Positions 8,029 to 14,974 of a stretch of DNA of 21,235 bases are shown piece by piece; the stretch's first letter is position 1, and each line of letters opens with the position of its first letter. Where the stretch lies: NCBI GenBank assembly GCA_023132135.1, contig JAGLYR010000042.1, positions 1 to 21,235 of the forward strand. Direction: 5' to 3'. The notes under the pieces are model-generated. The model was not told the origin of the DNA. It saw only the letters and a program-made list of their open reading frames with translations, and made no database searches. The position numbers and the translations under genes are program-made. Origin of the DNA: Candidatus Eiseniibacteriota bacterium. GTDB taxonomy: Bacteria > Arandabacterota > Arandabacteria > JAGLYR01.

Positions 8029-8505
8029 ATGGATCTCTATCTGGTACGCCATGGCCAGGCAGAATCTCCGGCCGGAGATCCCGAGAGGGGTCTGACGGAT
8101 CTGGGAATCAAGCAGGCGGATGCGGCCGCCGAGTGGGCGGCGGAAGCGGGCGCGCGGGTCACACAGATCTGGCACAGTGGGAAGAAGCGGGCTGTGGAGA
8201 CGGCGGAGATCTTCGCCAAGCACCTGCACCCACCCGGAGGCGTGCTCCAGGCGGGCGGTCTTTTGCCCAACGATGACGTCGTGCCGGTGGCGGATCTTGT
8301 GGAATCGGAATCGGAGTCCGTCATGATCGTGGGGCATCTGCCGTTTCTGCCGCGCCTGGCCAGCGTTCTGGTTGCCGGTGATCCCGAGCGAGTAGGATTC
8401 GGGATGTTCGAAGGCAGCGTCGTCTGCCTGCACCGGCGGGACGGTCGGTGGTATGCAAAGTGGATGGTGAGTCCGAATGAAGTGCTGAGCAAGAGCAGTC
8501 CGTAG
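8029..8505 (+). CDS. sixA: SixA-type phosphohistidine phosphatase
   Basis: This 158-residue protein is a small member of the histidine phosphatase (phosphoglycerate mutase-like) superfamily. The N-terminal LYLVRHGQAE carries the RHG motif (Arg7, His8, Gly9; His8 is the phospho-acceptor). SGKKRAVETAEIFA is the usual second conserved block, and MIVGHLPFLPRL brings the second catalytic His103. Size and pattern match SixA, which dephosphorylates phosphohistidine on HPt domains or PTS proteins; no such partner is encoded in this window. The protein is cytoplasmic, with no signal or membrane segment. ATG 8029 follows GGAAGGAG at 8013-8020, eight bases upstream. The last codons and the TAG stop are built from units of heptamer array C1, so the C-terminus SSP may have been set by the repeat. 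It is probably cotranscribed with the antiporter, 45 bp upstream. Confidence 0.88.
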   Translation: MDLYLVRHGQAESPAGDPERGLTDLGIKQADAAAEWAAEAGARVTQIWHSGKKRAVETAEIFAKHLHPPGGVLQAGGLLPNDDVVPVADLVESESESVMIVGHLPFLPRLASVLVAGDPERVGFGMFEGSVVCLHRRDGRWYAKWMVSPNEVLSKSSP

Positions 8506-8524
8506 TCCCTAGTACGTAGTCTAA
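8497..8524. repeat. Heptamer tandem array C1 (AGTCCCT type)
   Basis: Four 7-bp units: AGTCCGT, AGTCCCT, AGTACGT, AGTCTAA. The first two units include the last codons and TAG stop (8503-8505) of the SixA-type gene. Together with about 12 bp of flank it forms the first copy of a 35-bp direct repeat (8502-8536) that returns at 8556-8590 with 32 of 35 bases identical. Confidence 0.8.
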
Positions 8525-8543
8525 GGGAAAGGGCATTAGAACA

Positions 8544-8578
8544 AGTCCCTAGTGCGTAGTCCCTAGTACGTAGTCCAA
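8544..8578. repeat. Heptamer tandem array C2 (AGTCCCT type)
   Basis: Five 7-bp units: AGTCCCT, AGTGCGT, AGTCCCT, AGTACGT, AGTCCAA. It is a second array of the same unit family as C1, separated from it by about 19 bp. It is part of the 299-bp non-coding gap between two convergent genes. Confidence 0.8.
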
Positions 8579-8603
8579 GGATAAGGGCATCGGAGGGGTT
8601 AAA

Positions 8604-8660
8604 GCCCCCGGAGGGGGCGGCTCAATGTTAGCCCCGGGTGGAACGAAGTGGAACCCGGGG
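8604..8660. repeat. Two GC-rich stem-loops in the convergent intergenic gap
   Basis: GCCCCC (8604-8609) pairs with GGGGGC (8613-8618) over a GGA loop. CCCCGGGT (8632-8639) pairs perfectly with ACCCGGGG (8653-8660). Neither stem has a T-tract, so they are not classical terminators, although they lie where two converging transcripts would meet. I see nothing coding here. Confidence 0.6.
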
Positions 8661-8701
8661 GGACAGAACGACAACGCCCAACCCTTTCTCGCCCTCGCGC
8701 C

Positions 8702-8790
8702 CGTCGTCCCCGCGAACGCGGGGACCCATTTTTCATATGCACGCTGTCCCAGCAACATCAAAATGGATTCCCGCGTTCGCGGGAATGACG
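8702..8790. mobile_element. Palindromic MITE-like element, full copy
   Basis: This 89-bp element has terminal inverted repeats of 31 bp (8702-8732 and 8760-8790) that agree at 27 of 31 positions. Each arm contains its own smaller palindrome (CCCCGCGAACGCGGGG on the left, TCCCGCGTTCGCGGGA on the right). The outer ends resemble the GTCATTCCCGCGAA type of palindromic repeat scattered through many bacterial genomes. A reverse-oriented half copy lies at 21186-21235, with 44 of 50 bases identical. It encodes no transposase and would depend on an enzyme in trans if it is mobile. It ends 14 bp from the stop codon of the minus-strand gene. Confidence 0.75.
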
Positions 8791-8804
8791 CTCGGCTTCG
8801 CCCG

Positions 8805-10523
8805 TTACTCACCCGTCGCTAGGCTGCAATCGCAGAACAACAGATCGAAATACCCCATCCCCGGGTAAAGGACGGGCCGGATGTGCTCCACGCGGATCAC
8901 CGGGTCCTTGAGGATGCGATCGTCCATCGGGCCGGCCACGATGGTGAAACGGTCGATCCCCAGGGTGCGGAAGCGATCAATGAGTTGGTGGAAGTGTGGG
9001 GTGTCCGTCACGCCGAAGATGCGGTGTTCGCTATAGGTGGCGGCCACTTCCAGGGGGAACCACCACACGTTGGTGATGATCTCTCCTGAAACATCCTCCC
9101 GGAGGAAGTCCAGCGTTCTGGCGGTCCCTCGCTTCTTGATCTGCAGGGCAGTGATGCTGTGGGTCTGGATGGCGAAGGAGAGGACGAGCACCAGGACCCC
9201 GAGGGCCGCCACGGCGCGGTGATGCTTGAGATACCCGGCGGCGCGGCGAATGCCGGCAAGCCCGAGGATGGCTGCGAAAGGAAGTACGGGAAGCAGGTAC
9301 CGGGGTCCCCAGTGAACGCCCCGCTGGTACTTGACCGGGCTCAGGAGAACGGCCGCAGAGAGGAAGATGAGAACCAGAACGCCGAGGAAGATTTCCCGCC
9401 GGGTCCTGTGGTGTTCCCCCGGCAGGATTGCCCCGGTCAGCAGAACGGCAAGTATCGGCGCCGTTGCGAAGAGCCCCCCCGCGAAATAGGTGGAAAAGAC
9501 ACGCTCGTCGAGGCTTCCGAGAACGGCCAGGCACAGGATGGCGTAGACAGCGGTTGCTCCCCAGGTCAGGACCAACCGGTTCTTGTTTCTTCCGAGGATC
9601 AGGAACAGCACGAGTCCGGCGATCAGGGGGATCGATACCAGCAGTGTGAGGCCCGCGTTCTGGTGCAGACCGAGAGTCCAGGCGTAGAGGGTCTCGACCC
9701 TGTCTCCCAGGTAGCCCAGGACGCCGGTCCCGGTTTCCTGCGGGAGCAGTCCGTATTCGGCTGCGCCCTCGACGCGTTTTCCGAAGGGTTTCCCAAGCAC
9801 TTGCCACTGAAGAATCCAGAGAGGGAAAACGGTGGCGGCCGCGCCCGCAATGGACCCCGCGACGGATCTCAGCCCCGATCGGGTCACGAGGAGAGTCAGA
9901 ACTACAGAGGCGGCAAAGAGGTAGCATTCCTCCCGGAACCAGATGGCCGCACCCAGAAGAAGCCCGGCGGCGAGGGATGTCCGGATCGAAATCGCATTTC
10001 CGTCCCTCAGAAGGACAACGACGGCGGCCGTTGTGGCCAGGACGGCCAGGTTGTGCTCCCAGAAGGTCACCGCGTAGAAGAACAGAGGAGTAGCCAGGCC
10101 CAGAATCGGAATTGCCCACGGCGACCACGTCCCAAGAACAGGTCGGCCCAGGCGGTAGACGAGCCACAGTGCAACCAGCGTTGCCGCAAGCGGCAGCAGG
10201 TACAGCCCCATCCAGGAAAACGCCATGTAGAGCGGGGCCGCAAGGATGGGAAAGACCAGCGACACATCCGGGTAGAAGCGTTCCCCAACCCGGGTGGCCA
10301 TGGGCGGTTTCATTGGGAAAAAATCGCCCGCCGGGTCGATCCTCTCTCCGGGATAGGGGATCGAGACATCCCGGAAGGAGCTCCCGGCCAACCGCTCGAC
10401 GGTGACGAACTTCAGTCCGCCGTCAATGGTCCAGAAAGCATGCCTCGGGCCGGCAAGGACGACTGCCACGTAGACGGCAGCCAGAGCAACGAGGAAGATG
10501 AGAGCGATCCGGGATGGCGTCAC
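8805..10523 (-). CDS. GT-C-fold membrane glycosyltransferase-like protein (PMT/ArnT type)
   Basis: The 572-residue protein has roughly ten or more hydrophobic helices over its first 430 residues and a soluble C-terminal part. The first helix (about 6-26) is followed by a loop with Asp34 in WTIDGG, the position where GT-C enzymes of the PMT/ArnT families carry their catalytic acidic residue. Such enzymes use polyprenyl-phosphate-linked sugars on the outer face of the inner membrane. The acceptor and sugar cannot be inferred. The start ATG (complement of 10521-10523) overlaps the TGA of the upstream TPR gene as ATGA at 10520-10523, indicating translational coupling. It is the last gene of the minus-strand operon. 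The stop codon lies 14 bp from the MITE-like element. It could also be a GT-C-fold protein without transferase activity. Confidence 0.75.
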   Translation of the reverse strand: MTPSRIALIFLVALAAVYVAVVLAGPRHAFWTIDGGLKFVTVERLAGSSFRDVSIPYPGERIDPAGDFFPMKPPMATRVGERFYPDVSLVFPILAAPLYMAFSWMGLYLLPLAATLVALWLVYRLGRPVLGTWSPWAIPILGLATPLFFYAVTFWEHNLAVLATTAAVVVLLRDGNAISIRTSLAAGLLLGAAIWFREECYLFAASVVLTLLVTRSGLRSVAGSIAGAAATVFPLWILQWQVLGKPFGKRVEGAAEYGLLPQETGTGVLGYLGDRVETLYAWTLGLHQNAGLTLLVSIPLIAGLVLFLILGRNKNRLVLTWGATAVYAILCLAVLGSLDERVFSTYFAGGLFATAPILAVLLTGAILPGEHHRTRREIFLGVLVLIFLSAAVLLSPVKYQRGVHWGPRYLLPVLPFAAILGLAGIRRAAGYLKHHRAVAALGVLVLVLSFAIQTHSITALQIKKRGTARTLDFLREDVSGEIITNVWWFPLEVAATYSEHRIFGVTDTPHFHQLIDRFRTLGIDRFTIVAGPMDDRILKDPVIRVEHIRPVLYPGMGYFDLLFCDCSLATGE

Positions 10524-12271
10524 TGTTCTCTTTCCTTCAGCTCCTGGACGGCCCTCAGGTTAGCCCGGGCTTCCAGGTGATCCGGGTCCATCCTCAGTAT
10601 CCACCGAAATTCTCCCTCTGCCTCGTCCAGTTTCCCCAGTTGACCCAGGCAAATCCCCAGGTTGTTGCGGGCCGGGAGGAAACGGGGGCGGAGCCGGATG
10701 GCTTTGCGGAAGAAGGGGATAGCTCCCTCATGCTCGGCCAGGCTCAAGTAGGCCAGGCCCAGATTGTAGATCACGGAAGCCTCATCGCTCTTGAGATGGT
10801 ACGCTTCCTCGAAGGCCGTCCGGGCCCTTTCGAACTGCTTCTGCTCCGCGTACACGAGCCCCAGGTCGTAGTGGTCCTGCCACCGGGCGGTCCCGGCTAC
10901 TCCCAGGGAGCCGGAGTTGCTGAGGATCAGGAAAGAGATCCCGATGAGGCCGGCGACGGTGGCAGATCGGAAGCAACCGCGCCGGACCTGGCGAGCTGTC
11001 TCCAGAATACCCCAGACAGCGAAGGGGATAGCGACCGGAAGCAGCGCCACCCGGAATCGCGCGCATACGAAAAAGAGCAGGATTGCCAGCGCCTGGCAGA
11101 ACAGAAAGAGATACAACACCAGGTACTTCCTCGGACGGGTGGTGGAGAGCGCCAGGCCGACCGCGGCCAGGGGAATCAGAAGTCCGGTTGGAAATGCGAG
11201 ACCGCGCTTCCAGAGCAGAGTGTTCAGCACCCGGGAGCGTGCCTTGAAGAAGTAGAGGTCCTTGTTGTTGGGAATCTCGAATCCGTTCAGGAGGAAGTAG
11301 ATCTTCCGGGCGAAGAGCCCCGTGGCCTGCCATGGCTGTTCTCCGATGAACCGGAGAGCTTTCCCGGTCCAGAAGCTCGATTCCCGGGAGGGTGTCAGGG
11401 GACGGCCCGCCTCAGCTTCGGCCATCCTGCGGGTATCATCTTCAAAGGTGCTCCAGTCGCTCTCCGGATCCGTCCAGCCGGGGAGCTGCGCGGATTTGCC
11501 GTCGGCCTCGGGGTTGTTTCCCATGTAGAAGTTGACGCCGCCCTGGGAGGCTATCAGCACCGCATCGTTTCCTATGACGGCGTTGCGGATGGTGACCGGG
11601 GTGATGATGATCATCGCCCCTGCCAGAAACGCGATCAGGGATCGTCTTCCTTGCGATCGATCCGCGAGGAGCCAGATGAGGACCCCGGTTCCCAGGATCA
11701 GAATCTGGGGGCGCGTGAGGGCGGCCAGGCCGAGAATGAGCCCGGGCACAACCCAGCGCCGCAGACTCCTCGATCCGTCGGCCCGCAGGACGAGATAGAG
11801 GAAGAGCGCGCCGAGGAAGGTGGCAATCCCTGTGGCCAGGAGCTCGCCGTCGAAGAAAATGAGCGTGGGATAGAGAGCGGCGACGAGTCCGGAGATCAGG
11901 GCGGTCCTGCGGTCGAAGACCTGTCTTGCAGCAAGAGAGAGAAGGGCACAGGTTCCTGCTCCCAGGACCAGTTGGACGATCCTGGGTCCCTGGGGATTCT
12001 CCCCCAGCACCCGGTACCAGAAGGCGACAAAGTAGGAATAGAGAGGTCCCCGGAAGAAGACATCCTCTCCCCGGAAATCCCCCTTGAGAATGTCGATTGC
12101 GGAGCGATGATACCAGGCGGAGTCGAGAAGCGGAACCTGGTAGTACGCGTCGTTTCGAACCGTGAGGAAATAGACGAGGCGCGCGGCGAGTGCGACGAGG
12201 AAGATGACAAGGATCCCCCAGTCGAGTCCACGGAGCCGGGGATGATTGTGATGCTCGATCTCCGGGGTCAA
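10520..12271 (-). CDS. GT-C-fold membrane glycosyltransferase-like protein with C-terminal TPRs
   Basis: The 583-residue protein contains about a dozen membrane helices over residues 17-460, then three tetratricopeptide repeats at about 466-575 (YDLGLVYAEQKQFERARTAFEEA, IYNLGLAYLSLAEHEGAIPFFRKAI, NNLGICLGQLGKLDEAEGEF). The first outer loop holds Asp50 (VPLLDSAWYH) and is followed by FFRGPLYSYF, as in PMT_2 (dolichyl-phosphate-mannose mannosyltransferase-like) proteins. It probably transfers a lipid-linked sugar onto a protein or envelope polymer, with the TPR part binding a partner. Both ends overlap neighbours as ATGA: the start with the methyltransferase stop (12268-12271) and the stop with the start of the next gene (10520-10523). 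This tight coupling argues that all three are made together. Confidence 0.8.
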   Translation of the reverse strand: MTPEIEHHNHPRLRGLDWGILVIFLVALAARLVYFLTVRNDAYYQVPLLDSAWYHRSAIDILKGDFRGEDVFFRGPLYSYFVAFWYRVLGENPQGPRIVQLVLGAGTCALLSLAARQVFDRRTALISGLVAALYPTLIFFDGELLATGIATFLGALFLYLVLRADGSRSLRRWVVPGLILGLAALTRPQILILGTGVLIWLLADRSQGRRSLIAFLAGAMIIITPVTIRNAVIGNDAVLIASQGGVNFYMGNNPEADGKSAQLPGWTDPESDWSTFEDDTRRMAEAEAGRPLTPSRESSFWTGKALRFIGEQPWQATGLFARKIYFLLNGFEIPNNKDLYFFKARSRVLNTLLWKRGLAFPTGLLIPLAAVGLALSTTRPRKYLVLYLFLFCQALAILLFFVCARFRVALLPVAIPFAVWGILETARQVRRGCFRSATVAGLIGISFLILSNSGSLGVAGTARWQDHYDLGLVYAEQKQFERARTAFEEAYHLKSDEASVIYNLGLAYLSLAEHEGAIPFFRKAIRLRPRFLPARNNLGICLGQLGKLDEAEGEFRWILRMDPDHLEARANLRAVQELKEREQ

Positions 12272-13053
12272 ACCGATTCCTTTGTTGAGGGTATTCTGTA
12301 CTTGCCCGTGGCCAGTCGCTCGGCTGCGAATTCGTAGTACTCGCGCACAATCTCAAAACCGACGTACCGGCGGTTGAGCATTCTGCTTACGACTGCGACC
12401 TGGCCGGACCCGAGGAAAGGGTCGAGAACAACATCTCCTTCCTCAGAGGAATAGAGAAGGGTCTTCTTGATGAGCTCGGCCGGCAGTTTTGTCGGCGTTT
12501 TCTTGTCTCCGGTCCAGTACTCACGCTTGATAACCCAGACGTCCTCCTTGTCTCTGTAGTGCGCACTGCCCCCTTCGGCGTGTCTTTCGTGCTGGGGGAA
12601 CCGGGCAAAGGGGAAGAACTTCCTCAACCTGTCGTTCTTGCAGACGTAGAGGCAGTGGTAATGAGACGTTACGAATTTCCTTCTTGTGACGACCCCGAAC
12701 TGGTACTTCCAGACGATGTGATTCACCGTTGTGAATCCGAGTGTGTCCAGGGCGGCGAGAATGTCCTTCAGATAGTTCCAACCGGAAAAGACGTACATGC
12801 TCCCGGATTTCTTGAGGATGCGACGGACTCCCTCCATCCACCGGAGCGTGAAGTCATAGTACTCGTCACCCGGAATCTCATTGTACCCCTCAATTACCCG
12901 GGACAGGCTGCGGTTGTAGTTGCCCCGTTTGGCCCGGAAGTTTATGGCGAAAGGAGGATCGGTGATCACGAGATCGATACTCTCGTCGCCAATCCGCTTC
13001 ATGCCGCGGATACAGTCTTCGTTGTAGATCCTGTTGAACTCAAGTGACTCCAT
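12268..13053 (-). CDS. Orphan beta-class DNA methyltransferase (N6-adenine or N4-cytosine)
   Basis: The 261-residue protein matches the N6_N4_Mtase family. Catalytic motif IV is TDPPF (31-35) near the N-terminus, and the SAM-binding motif I is DPFLGSGQ (211-218) near the C-terminus. The order IV then I defines the beta class. KTPTKLPAELIKKTL (about 185-199) corresponds to the conserved block preceding motif I, and YVGFEI follows it. It would methylate adenine N6 or cytosine N4 at a short recognition sequence that cannot be deduced here. No restriction endonuclease or specificity subunit is encoded nearby, so it is solitary in this window. It lies inside a glycosyltransferase operon: 14 bp after the upstream gene and overlapping the next start as ATGA. 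The start ATG is supported by AGAAGGA seven bases upstream on the minus strand. Confidence 0.88.
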   Translation of the reverse strand: MESLEFNRIYNEDCIRGMKRIGDESIDLVITDPPFAINFRAKRGNYNRSLSRVIEGYNEIPGDEYYDFTLRWMEGVRRILKKSGSMYVFSGWNYLKDILAALDTLGFTTVNHIVWKYQFGVVTRRKFVTSHYHCLYVCKNDRLRKFFPFARFPQHERHAEGGSAHYRDKEDVWVIKREYWTGDKKTPTKLPAELIKKTLLYSSEEGDVVLDPFLGSGQVAVVSRMLNRRYVGFEIVREYYEFAAERLATGKYRIPSTKESV

Positions 13054-13067
13054 GGCACAATCCTTCT

Positions 13068-14774
13068 CTAGAATTCGAACGCGGCCAGATTCTCGTCCTC
13101 GAACACCCTCTCGGGCGCCATCTCTCGCAGCACAGACAGTGTGTGTTGCAGCTCCTCGGGCGGGATCTCGAGCTTGTCGACGGTTACGAAGCGAAACCCG
13201 TAGCCCATCAGCATCCGCCGGTGTTTCGAAGCCAGAAGAGCGCGGGACGCGTCCGTCAATCCATCTGTCCTCTCCGGCCGGAACAGAGTGTCAAGGAAAT
13301 CGCCGAAGCCGTCACTCCGCCAGAAGGTGAGGCTACGGTCGGGCGATCTGGGATACACGCGCCGGACGGCAGCGATCTTCCTCTCATGAACCGTCTGGTG
13401 AAGGAGCGACGCACGGTCCTTTGGTGGCAGCTCGAGGACGGCGCCCTCGGCCGGCGTAGCGGCGAGTTGGTGGTAGTAAGGATGAACCTCCACGGGCGTC
13501 ATCTTGAGGGGGAGCGAGAGCGTTTCGAAGACGAGCAACGCGCCGGCGACGGCAGCAGCCAGGCGGCGGCGGGACGATCCGCCTGGTGTCGGCGCCAGAG
13601 CGTATCCCACCAGTATGGCTGTGACCAGGTGGACGCCGACCACCGCGCGCATCGGGGTCCGGGAGATCTCGATCCATGGAACAGTGGCGGTCAGACCCGC
13701 GTAAAGGGACGGAATCTGGGTGTGGAAGCCACCGAGCCGAATCACGGGCCCCAGGCAGTACAGGAAGAAAAAGATCCCCAGTCCCGCCCATGGCCAGGTT
13801 TTTTGGCGGTCGCCCGTGACAAAGGCCCAGATGGACAGGATCACAGCCACCAGGGGGACGCTCATTCCGAATCCGCCCGACCCACCGTGGAATCCTTCCT
13901 CTATGACCGAAGACCAGGATCCGAAGAGCGGGTGCCGGGGATTGGGAACCAGGAAGTCCAGGAAATCCGCGGAGAACACGACCGCATGCGCCGTGGCCCG
14001 GGCGCCGCCTCCGAGGCCATGGGATGACATGGCTGCCAACAGCGGCAGGGCAGACACGATGAAGCACCCGGCTGCGGCCAATTTCGGCCACAGCATCCGG
14101 CGGGTCCAGATCCTCCGGGGGTTACGGACGGAGTGATAGATGATGGCGAGGAGGATCCCCGCCAGCAGGAATGCGAAGTACTCCTTGGATGAGTAGAGCG
14201 TGGCGGCCGCGAAGATGCCGACCAGCACTCCCCACCAGACCTTCTTCTCCTCCACCATGCCCACCAGCGCCCAGGCGCAGAAGGGCAGGACGGCGGTTTC
14301 CAGCGCGTGGAGCCGGACGGTGTTGCAGAAGCGGTAGTAGGTGAAGGCGTACACAAGACCCGAGACAAAGGCGGCGCTCCGGGATCCTGTGAGTTTGTGG
14401 ACGAGAAGATAGGTGCCCAGCGCGCTCAGGAAAAAGGAAACCAGGATCACGAGATTGTAGCCGACGAAGAGCCCTTCCAGTCCGGGACGGAAGAAGCTCA
14501 GGATCATTCCCAGGAGCGTGCCGGGCAGGGGGAACGTATGCAGCGCCAGGTTGACGCCGTCCGGGTAGAAGATGAAGTCGGTGATGTACGGACTGGTCTG
14601 GAGGCCGAGGAGCGCTTTCTTCAGCCACCAGATGTTCCAGACAAAGATGTAAGCGTCCTCCCCCGCGCCGGCATCCAGCATGAGACGCGTCAGGCGGAAA
14701 GCAAGGGGATAGGTGAGGAGAATCGTGAGGGCTGCATAGCCGGCCATCGTCCAGGGAAGATTTGGCTTTCTCAT
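13068..14774 (-). CDS. Large multi-pass membrane protein, GT-C glycosyltransferase-like
   Basis: The start is set at the ATG complementary to 14772-14774, where GGAGG (complement of 14783-14787) sits eight bases upstream and the first helix follows at once (MRKPNLPWTMAGYAALTILL). A longer in-frame start at 14984 would add 70 low-complexity residues crossing the promoter region and is rejected. The 568-residue product has about a dozen helices up to residue 430 and a soluble C-terminal part. The first outer loop holds GEDAYIFVWNIWW, with Asp40 at the GT-C acidic position. It looks like an undecaprenyl-linked sugar transferase or a YfhO-like protein, and the substrate is unknown. It is the first gene of the minus-strand operon, behind a good promoter. 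Confidence 0.7.
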   Translation of the reverse strand: MRKPNLPWTMAGYAALTILLTYPLAFRLTRLMLDAGAGEDAYIFVWNIWWLKKALLGLQTSPYITDFIFYPDGVNLALHTFPLPGTLLGMILSFFRPGLEGLFVGYNLVILVSFFLSALGTYLLVHKLTGSRSAAFVSGLVYAFTYYRFCNTVRLHALETAVLPFCAWALVGMVEEKKVWWGVLVGIFAAATLYSSKEYFAFLLAGILLAIIYHSVRNPRRIWTRRMLWPKLAAAGCFIVSALPLLAAMSSHGLGGGARATAHAVVFSADFLDFLVPNPRHPLFGSWSSVIEEGFHGGSGGFGMSVPLVAVILSIWAFVTGDRQKTWPWAGLGIFFFLYCLGPVIRLGGFHTQIPSLYAGLTATVPWIEISRTPMRAVVGVHLVTAILVGYALAPTPGGSSRRRLAAAVAGALLVFETLSLPLKMTPVEVHPYYHQLAATPAEGAVLELPPKDRASLLHQTVHERKIAAVRRVYPRSPDRSLTFWRSDGFGDFLDTLFRPERTDGLTDASRALLASKHRRMLMGYGFRFVTVDKLEIPPEELQHTLSVLREMAPERVFEDENLAAFEF

Positions 14775-14809
14775 GGCATGATCCTCCGTCAGAACGTTTC
14801 CCATTCTCC

Positions 14810-14839
14810 TTGATAGGACTCTTCCGGCAGAGAAGTCAA
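14810..14839 (-). promoter_or_regulatory. Promoter of the minus-strand glycosyltransferase operon
   Basis: On the minus strand TTGACT (complement of 14834-14839) and TATCAA (complement of 14810-14815) are 18 bp apart, close to the sigma-70 consensus. Transcription would start near 14803, leaving a leader of about 28 bases that contains the GGAGG ribosome binding site. Confidence 0.65.
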
Positions 14840-14864
14840 CCAGCAAATCCGCGCCACAATCTTC

Positions 14865-14893
14865 TTGACGAGGAACCCGGGGAGTCGTATAAG
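14865..14893 (+). promoter_or_regulatory. Promoter of the ABC transporter operon
   Basis: TTGACG (14865-14870) and TATAAG (14888-14893) are exactly 17 bp apart, a strong sigma-70-like pair. Transcription would start near 14900, with a leader of about 75 bases to the GTG at 14975. It is back to back with the minus-strand promoter, the two -35 boxes being 25 bp apart. Confidence 0.7.
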
Positions 14894-14974
14894 ACTGCTC
14901 TACGGAGCGCGTCGCCCCCGGCATACCTGATGGGTTTGGCATTACCATTGCGTGAAACGAGTGAGGGAGTCGCT

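Noticed and set aside
8497-8578. CRISPR array
   Set aside because: The repeats are contiguous 7-bp units without spacers of constant length, and no cas genes are present.
8549-8822. Small ORFs on both strands across the repeats and MITE (for example with PAFAGMT or FPRTRESI)
   Set aside because: These peptides are translations of the palindromic repeat and appear often as spurious annotations; no independent coding signal is seen.
9159-10580. A 473-codon plus-strand ORF opposite the PMT-like gene
   Set aside because: Charged low-complexity sequence lying fully over a well-supported minus-strand gene; no ribosome binding site stands out.
10514-12337. A 607-codon plus-strand ORF opposite the TPR glycosyltransferase gene
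   Set aside because: Its product is rich in Pro, Gly, Glu, Gln and Asp with no domain pattern, while the minus strand encodes clear membrane helices and TPRs. It is a mirror ORF from high-GC codon use.
12268-13053. Part of a restriction-modification or BREX/DISARM-like defence system
   Set aside because: No nuclease, helicase, specificity or other defence gene is encoded in the flanking operon; the neighbours are glycosyltransferase-like.
13044-14027. A 327-codon plus-strand ORF opposite the first glycosyltransferase-like gene
   Set aside because: No domain pattern, and the sense strand encodes consistent hydrophobic helices.
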